This document shows, one piece after another, positions 6,011 to 8,509 of a DNA stretch of 8,509 bases. The notes below the pieces were generated by a model. The model had not been told where the DNA came from and made no database searches. It worked only from the letters and a program-made list of their open reading frames with translations. The stretch spans positions 1-8,509 of the forward strand of contig JBAPUB010000118.1 in NCBI GenBank assembly GCA_049282455.1, in the 5' to 3' direction. Positions within the stretch are counted from its first letter, which is position 1; each line of letters opens with the position of its first letter. Position numbers and translations under genes: made by a program. The DNA is from JBAPUB01 sp049282455. GTDB lineage: Bacteria > Actinomycetota > Actinomycetes > JAHEKZ01.

Positions 6011-7710
6011 GCGGGAGACGACGCTGTGCTGGGTGCGGCGACGGGCTCCACGTCGGTGTCGGGAAGCTCGACCTGCTCGGGCTTGAGCTGCAGCGCCGCC
6101 GCGACGAGACCGGCGAACAGGGGGTGAGCCCGGGTCGGTCGCGACCGGAACTCCGGGTGCGCCTGCGTCGCCACGTAGAAGGGGTGGACGTCTCGGGGCA
6201 GCTCAACGAACTCGACGAGCCGGCCGTCGGGCGAGGTGCCGCTGAACGACAGGCCGGCCTGCTCGAGCCGAGGCCGGTACTCGTTGTTGACCTCGAAGCG
6301 GTGACGGTGTCGCTCCTCGATGTACGGCTCGCCGTACAGCTCACGCACAACGCTTCCGTCGGCAAGCTTTGCGGGGTAGAGCCCGAGCCGCATCGTGCCC
6401 CCCATGTCGCGCTCACCGGCGACCACGTCGCGTTGGTCGGCCATCGTCGCGATCACAGGGAACGGTGTGCTGTCGTCGAATTCGGCGGAGTTCGCGTCGA
6501 CGAGACCGGCCTCGTTCCTGGCGAACTCGATGACCATGCACTGAAGGCCCAGACAAAGACCCAGGGTGGGAATCCTGTGCTCGCGCGCGTACCGCAGCGC
6601 GCCCAGCTTGCCTTCGATGCCGCGGACACCGAATCCGCCGGGCACACACACGGCGTCCACTCCGGACAGCTGGCGCGCGGCAGCCTCCGGAGTCGCGCAC
6701 TCGTCGGACGTCACCCAGCGCAGAGTCACCCGTGCATCGTTGGCAAACCCACCCGCACGCAGAGCCTCGGACACCGAGAGATAGGCGTCGGGCAGGTCGA
6801 TGTACTTGCCGACCAGAGCGATGGTGATCTCATGGGCGGGGCGGTGAACTCGGCGCAGGAGGTCGTCCCACTCGGTCCAGTCGACGTCGCGGAACGGGAG
6901 TCCGAGTCGACGCACTACATATGCGTCGAGTCCTTCGCTGTGCAGCACCTTCGGGATGTCGTAGATGCTCGGCGCGTCGACCGCGGCCACCACGGCTTCG
7001 TCGTCGACGTCGCACATCAGGCCCACCTTGCGCTTGATGCTCGGCGGAACGGGTCGGTCGGCCCGCAGGACGATCGCATCGGGCTGGATACCGATGTTGC
7101 GCAGCGCAGCCACCGAGTGCTGGGTGGGCTTGGTCTTCAGCTCTCCAGACGGTCCGATGTACGGCAGAAGAGATACGTGCACGACGAACGTGTTGTCTCG
7201 ACCGACCTCGTGGCGAACCTGACGCACCGCCTCGAGGAAAGGCAGCGACTCAATGTCGCCGACGGTACCTCCGACCTCGGTGATGACGACGTCGACCTCG
7301 GGTCCACCCATGCGACGGATGCGCGACTTGATCTCGTTGGTGATGTGCGGGATCACCTGAACGGTGTCACCCAGGTACTCACCCCGGCGCTCCTTTGCGA
7401 TGACCGTCGAGTACACCTGTCCGGTCGTCACGTTCGCCGACCCGGCGAGCTCGCGGTCGAGGAAGCGCTCGTAGTGTCCGATGTCGAGGTCTGTCTCAGC
7501 ACCGTCATCGGTGACGAAGACCTCGCCGTGCTGGAACGGGTTCATCGTCCCGGGGTCGACGTTGAGGTAGGGGTCGAGCTTCTGCATGGTGACCCGCAAG
7601 CCACGCGCCTTCAGCAGGTTGCCAAGACTCGAGGCGGTGAGCCCCTTGCCGAGGGAGGAGGCGACTCCACCCGTCACGAAGATGTGCCTGGTGGTCTGTG
7701 CACCGGCCAA
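6007..7710 (-). CDS. pyrG: CTP synthase
   Basis: 567 residues. PyrG makes CTP from UTP, ATP and glutamine, the last step of pyrimidine nucleotide synthesis. The N-terminal synthetase domain (about 7-275) opens with RHIFVTGGVASSLGKG, whose P-loop is at 14-23, and includes QKLDPYLNVDPGTMNPFQHG and VITEVGGTVGDIES. The C-terminal class I glutamine amidotransferase domain (about 295-545) has nucleophile C386 (LGLCLGLQC) and the H518/E520 pair in QAHPEF. A short tail (about 546-567) is poorly conserved. The start is TTG (7710-7708): GGGAG lies 6 nt upstream and the next residues AGAQTTRHIFVTG fit the family. It is followed by the Nudix gene with a 4-bp overlap. All catalytic parts are intact. Confidence 0.97.
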   Translation of the reverse strand: MAGAQTTRHIFVTGGVASSLGKGLTASSLGNLLKARGLRVTMQKLDPYLNVDPGTMNPFQHGEVFVTDDGAETDLDIGHYERFLDRELAGSANVTTGQVYSTVIAKERRGEYLGDTVQVIPHITNEIKSRIRRMGGPEVDVVITEVGGTVGDIESLPFLEAVRQVRHEVGRDNTFVVHVSLLPYIGPSGELKTKPTQHSVAALRNIGIQPDAIVLRADRPVPPSIKRKVGLMCDVDDEAVVAAVDAPSIYDIPKVLHSEGLDAYVVRRLGLPFRDVDWTEWDDLLRRVHRPAHEITIALVGKYIDLPDAYLSVSEALRAGGFANDARVTLRWVTSDECATPEAAARQLSGVDAVCVPGGFGVRGIEGKLGALRYAREHRIPTLGLCLGLQCMVIEFARNEAGLVDANSAEFDDSTPFPVIATMADQRDVVAGERDMGGTMRLGLYPAKLADGSVVRELYGEPYIEERHRHRFEVNNEYRPRLEQAGLSFSGTSPDGRLVEFVELPRDVHPFYVATQAHPEFRSRPTRAHPLFAGLVAAALQLKPEQVELPDTDVEPVAAPSTASSPA

Positions 7711-7716
7711 GAGGGG

Positions 7717-7721
7717 CTCCC
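7717..7721 (-). promoter_or_regulatory. Shine-Dalgarno of pyrG
   Basis: GGGAG on the minus strand sits 6 nt before the TTG at 7710. This supports the TTG as the true start, since no ATG or GTG is available at a similar spacing before the conserved RHIFVTGG segment. Confidence 0.55.
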
Positions 7722-7728
7722 GTGGTCG

Positions 7729-7736
7729 TTCGCGAA
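7729..7736. other. Short palindrome TTCGCGAA upstream of pyrG
   Basis: An 8-bp perfect palindrome within CGTTTCGCGAACG on the minus strand, whose CGTT/AACG ends could form a small hairpin just before the pyrG ribosome site. It shares the TTCG core of the nearby repeats. Could be chance in GC-rich DNA. Confidence 0.25.
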
Positions 7737-7790
7737 ACGGTCGGAGTTGACTGCGGGTCGCTGCTCGGGAAGGGCCGTCGAACGCTCTTC

Positions 7791-7850
7791 TAGTCGAGAC
7801 CAGTCGAAACCAATCGAAACTGTTCGAAACTGCTCGAAACTAGTTGAGAC
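7791..7850. repeat. Six-copy 10-bp tandem repeat array upstream of pyrG
   Basis: Six consecutive 10-mers read on the plus strand TAGTCGAGAC, CAGTCGAAAC, CAATCGAAAC, TGTTCGAAAC, TGCTCGAAAC, TAGTTGAGAC. The inner four share TCGAAAC exactly; the two outer copies share CTAGT(C/T)GAGAC (7790-7800 and 7840-7850, 50 bp apart). On the transcribed strand this is GTTTCGA every 10 bp, about one helical turn. The array ends 81 bp before the pyrG start and starts 41 bp after the murJ-like stop. It is noncoding and its base composition is less GC-rich than its surroundings. A regulatory array is inferred; a degenerated intergenic repeat element is the alternative. Confidence 0.85.
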
Positions 7851-7891
7851 TCGCCGACCTTCTCGTCACCGGTCCACGGGCCACCAGGCTA

Positions 7892-8509
7892 TCAGTCCGT
7901 CACGGGCGGCGGACGACGGCGACGCGCCAGCGTCACCAGGTCGTCGCGGTCGATCATCGCGACAAGCCCGACGAAGACCGCGACGACAACCGCTGCGACG
8001 AGGACTGCGGCGCCCAGCGCTGCGGCCTTAGTCGTCCAGGTCAGCGCCTCGGCCAGGACGCGACCGGCGGCCAACGCCACCGAACCAGCCACGACGGACG
8101 CGACCGTGGCCCGCGGCAGTCCGCTGCGCCCGGTACCACCCGAGCGACGCCGAGCCCACAGCAGCAGTCCGACCCCGGAGACCAGCAGCCCCAACGACGT
8201 GGCCAGCGCAACTGCCGCCACGGCATCGGCGGTCGCGGACACCGCGGTCAGACCGGTGGCCAGTAGTGCGACCAGCAGCCAGCCAGCCAGGGTGGCCGAG
8301 CCGGCGACGACCCCCTGGTGCGCCGCGTACAGGACCCGACCGGCCACCGCCACCAGTGCGAACCCGATGACCCCAGGCGCAAAGCCGGTCAAGGCCATCG
8401 CGAGCTCGTCGACGCTGGGGCGCCCGGGCGCGCCCAGGACGAGGAACGAGGCAGCCGGCCTGGCCAGAGCAGCGACCCCGACGGCGCCGAGGGTGGCCAA
8501 GAGCACCGT
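7892..8509 (-). CDS. murJ: MurJ/MviN-like membrane protein, C-terminal fragment (cut by window edge)
   Basis: The reading frame is open to the right edge, so 205 C-terminal codons are visible and the true start is outside. The fragment is very hydrophobic with about six membrane segments (for example LTGFAPGVIGFALVAVAGRV, GWLLVALLATGLTAV, LGLLVSGVGLLLWA and AVLVAAVVVAVFVGLVAMI). It ends in a cytoplasmic basic tail (DRDDLVTLARRRRPPPVTD). FAPGVIGFAL...RVLYAAHQG resembles the repeat-start segment of the MurJ lipid II flippase (MOP superfamily), which moves the peptidoglycan precursor outward across the membrane. Actinobacteria often place a murJ-like gene near pyrG. Because the N-terminal half is missing, another MOP-type polysaccharide exporter is possible. 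The stop TGA is followed in frame by TAG. Confidence 0.7.
   Translation of the reverse strand, partial: TVLLATLGAVGVAALARPAASFLVLGAPGRPSVDELAMALTGFAPGVIGFALVAVAGRVLYAAHQGVVAGSATLAGWLLVALLATGLTAVSATADAVAAVALATSLGLLVSGVGLLLWARRRSGGTGRSGLPRATVASVVAGSVALAAGRVLAEALTWTTKAAALGAAVLVAAVVVAVFVGLVAMIDRDDLVTLARRRRPPPVTD

Noticed and set aside
7804..7840. LexA (SOS) boxes in the TCGAAAC repeats
   Set aside because: The actinobacterial box needs inverted TCGAAC...GTTCGA half-sites starting 12 bp apart. Here the copies are direct and 10 bp apart, giving only a shortened TCGAAACTGTTCGA.
7791..7850. parS centromere site
   Set aside because: GAAAC recurs, but the inverted TGTTTCACGTGAAACA palindrome is absent.
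7711..7891. Bacillus-type pyrG attenuator
   Set aside because: No initial G-run with a downstream hairpin and U-run is visible in the spacer.
6124..8031. 635-codon plus-strand open frame opposite pyrG
   Set aside because: It is antisense to a clearly intact pyrG and runs through the repeat array into the murJ-like gene; its low-complexity product matches no family. Long antisense frames are common opposite GC-rich genes.

Overview
The window is GC-rich bacterial DNA in which every real gene lies on the minus strand. The proteins and their order (MurJ-like flippase, PyrG, Nudix hydrolase, alanine dehydrogenase, XerD, ParA-like ATPase, small DNA-binding-type protein, ScpA, ScpB, RluB) point to a chromosomal core region of an actinomycete (Actinomycetota). 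Similar order is known from Streptomyces, Mycobacterium and Corynebacterium. Heavy use of GTG and TTG starts (five of the eight genes whose starts are visible) fits that. The family cannot be fixed from this sequence; an Intrasporangiaceae- or Nocardioides-like organism would be a reasonable guess.

Layout in the direction of transcription (high to low coordinates). (1) 8509-7892: C-terminal part of a MurJ/MviN-type membrane protein, cut by the window edge. (2) 7891-7711: a 181-bp spacer holding a striking array of six 10-bp tandem repeats just upstream of pyrG. (3) 7710-5363: pyrG and a Nudix ADP-ribose pyrophosphatase-type gene, joined by a GTGA stop/start overlap. (4) 5362-5270: spacer with a possible -10 element and a hairpin, then ald (5269-4154). 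(5) 4153-4056: spacer with an 11-bp-stem hairpin and a promoter-like -10 element, then xerD (4055-3120), whose stop codon lies inside a second perfect hairpin. (6) 3119-3041: promoter-like spacer, then a tightly packed operon: parA-like, a 137-residue gene, scpA, scpB, rluB. Within it, three of the four junctions are 4-bp ATGA overlaps and the fourth is a 34-bp gap.

The left half is a chromosome-dynamics cluster: XerD resolves chromosome dimers, the orphan ParA (resembling PldP of Corynebacterium glutamicum) may position DNA or division proteins, and ScpA/ScpB are the kleisin and winged-helix subunits of SMC condensin. The small gene overlapping parA looks like a ribbon-helix-helix protein with a basic, disordered N-terminal tail. 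It is the best candidate here for an undescribed component, as a ParB-like partner of the orphan ParA. The right half is metabolic and envelope-related (CTP synthesis, nucleotide-sugar hydrolysis, alanine catabolism, lipid II export).

No tRNA, rRNA, insertion sequence, prophage or CRISPR array is visible. No gene-free stretch exceeds 181 bp.
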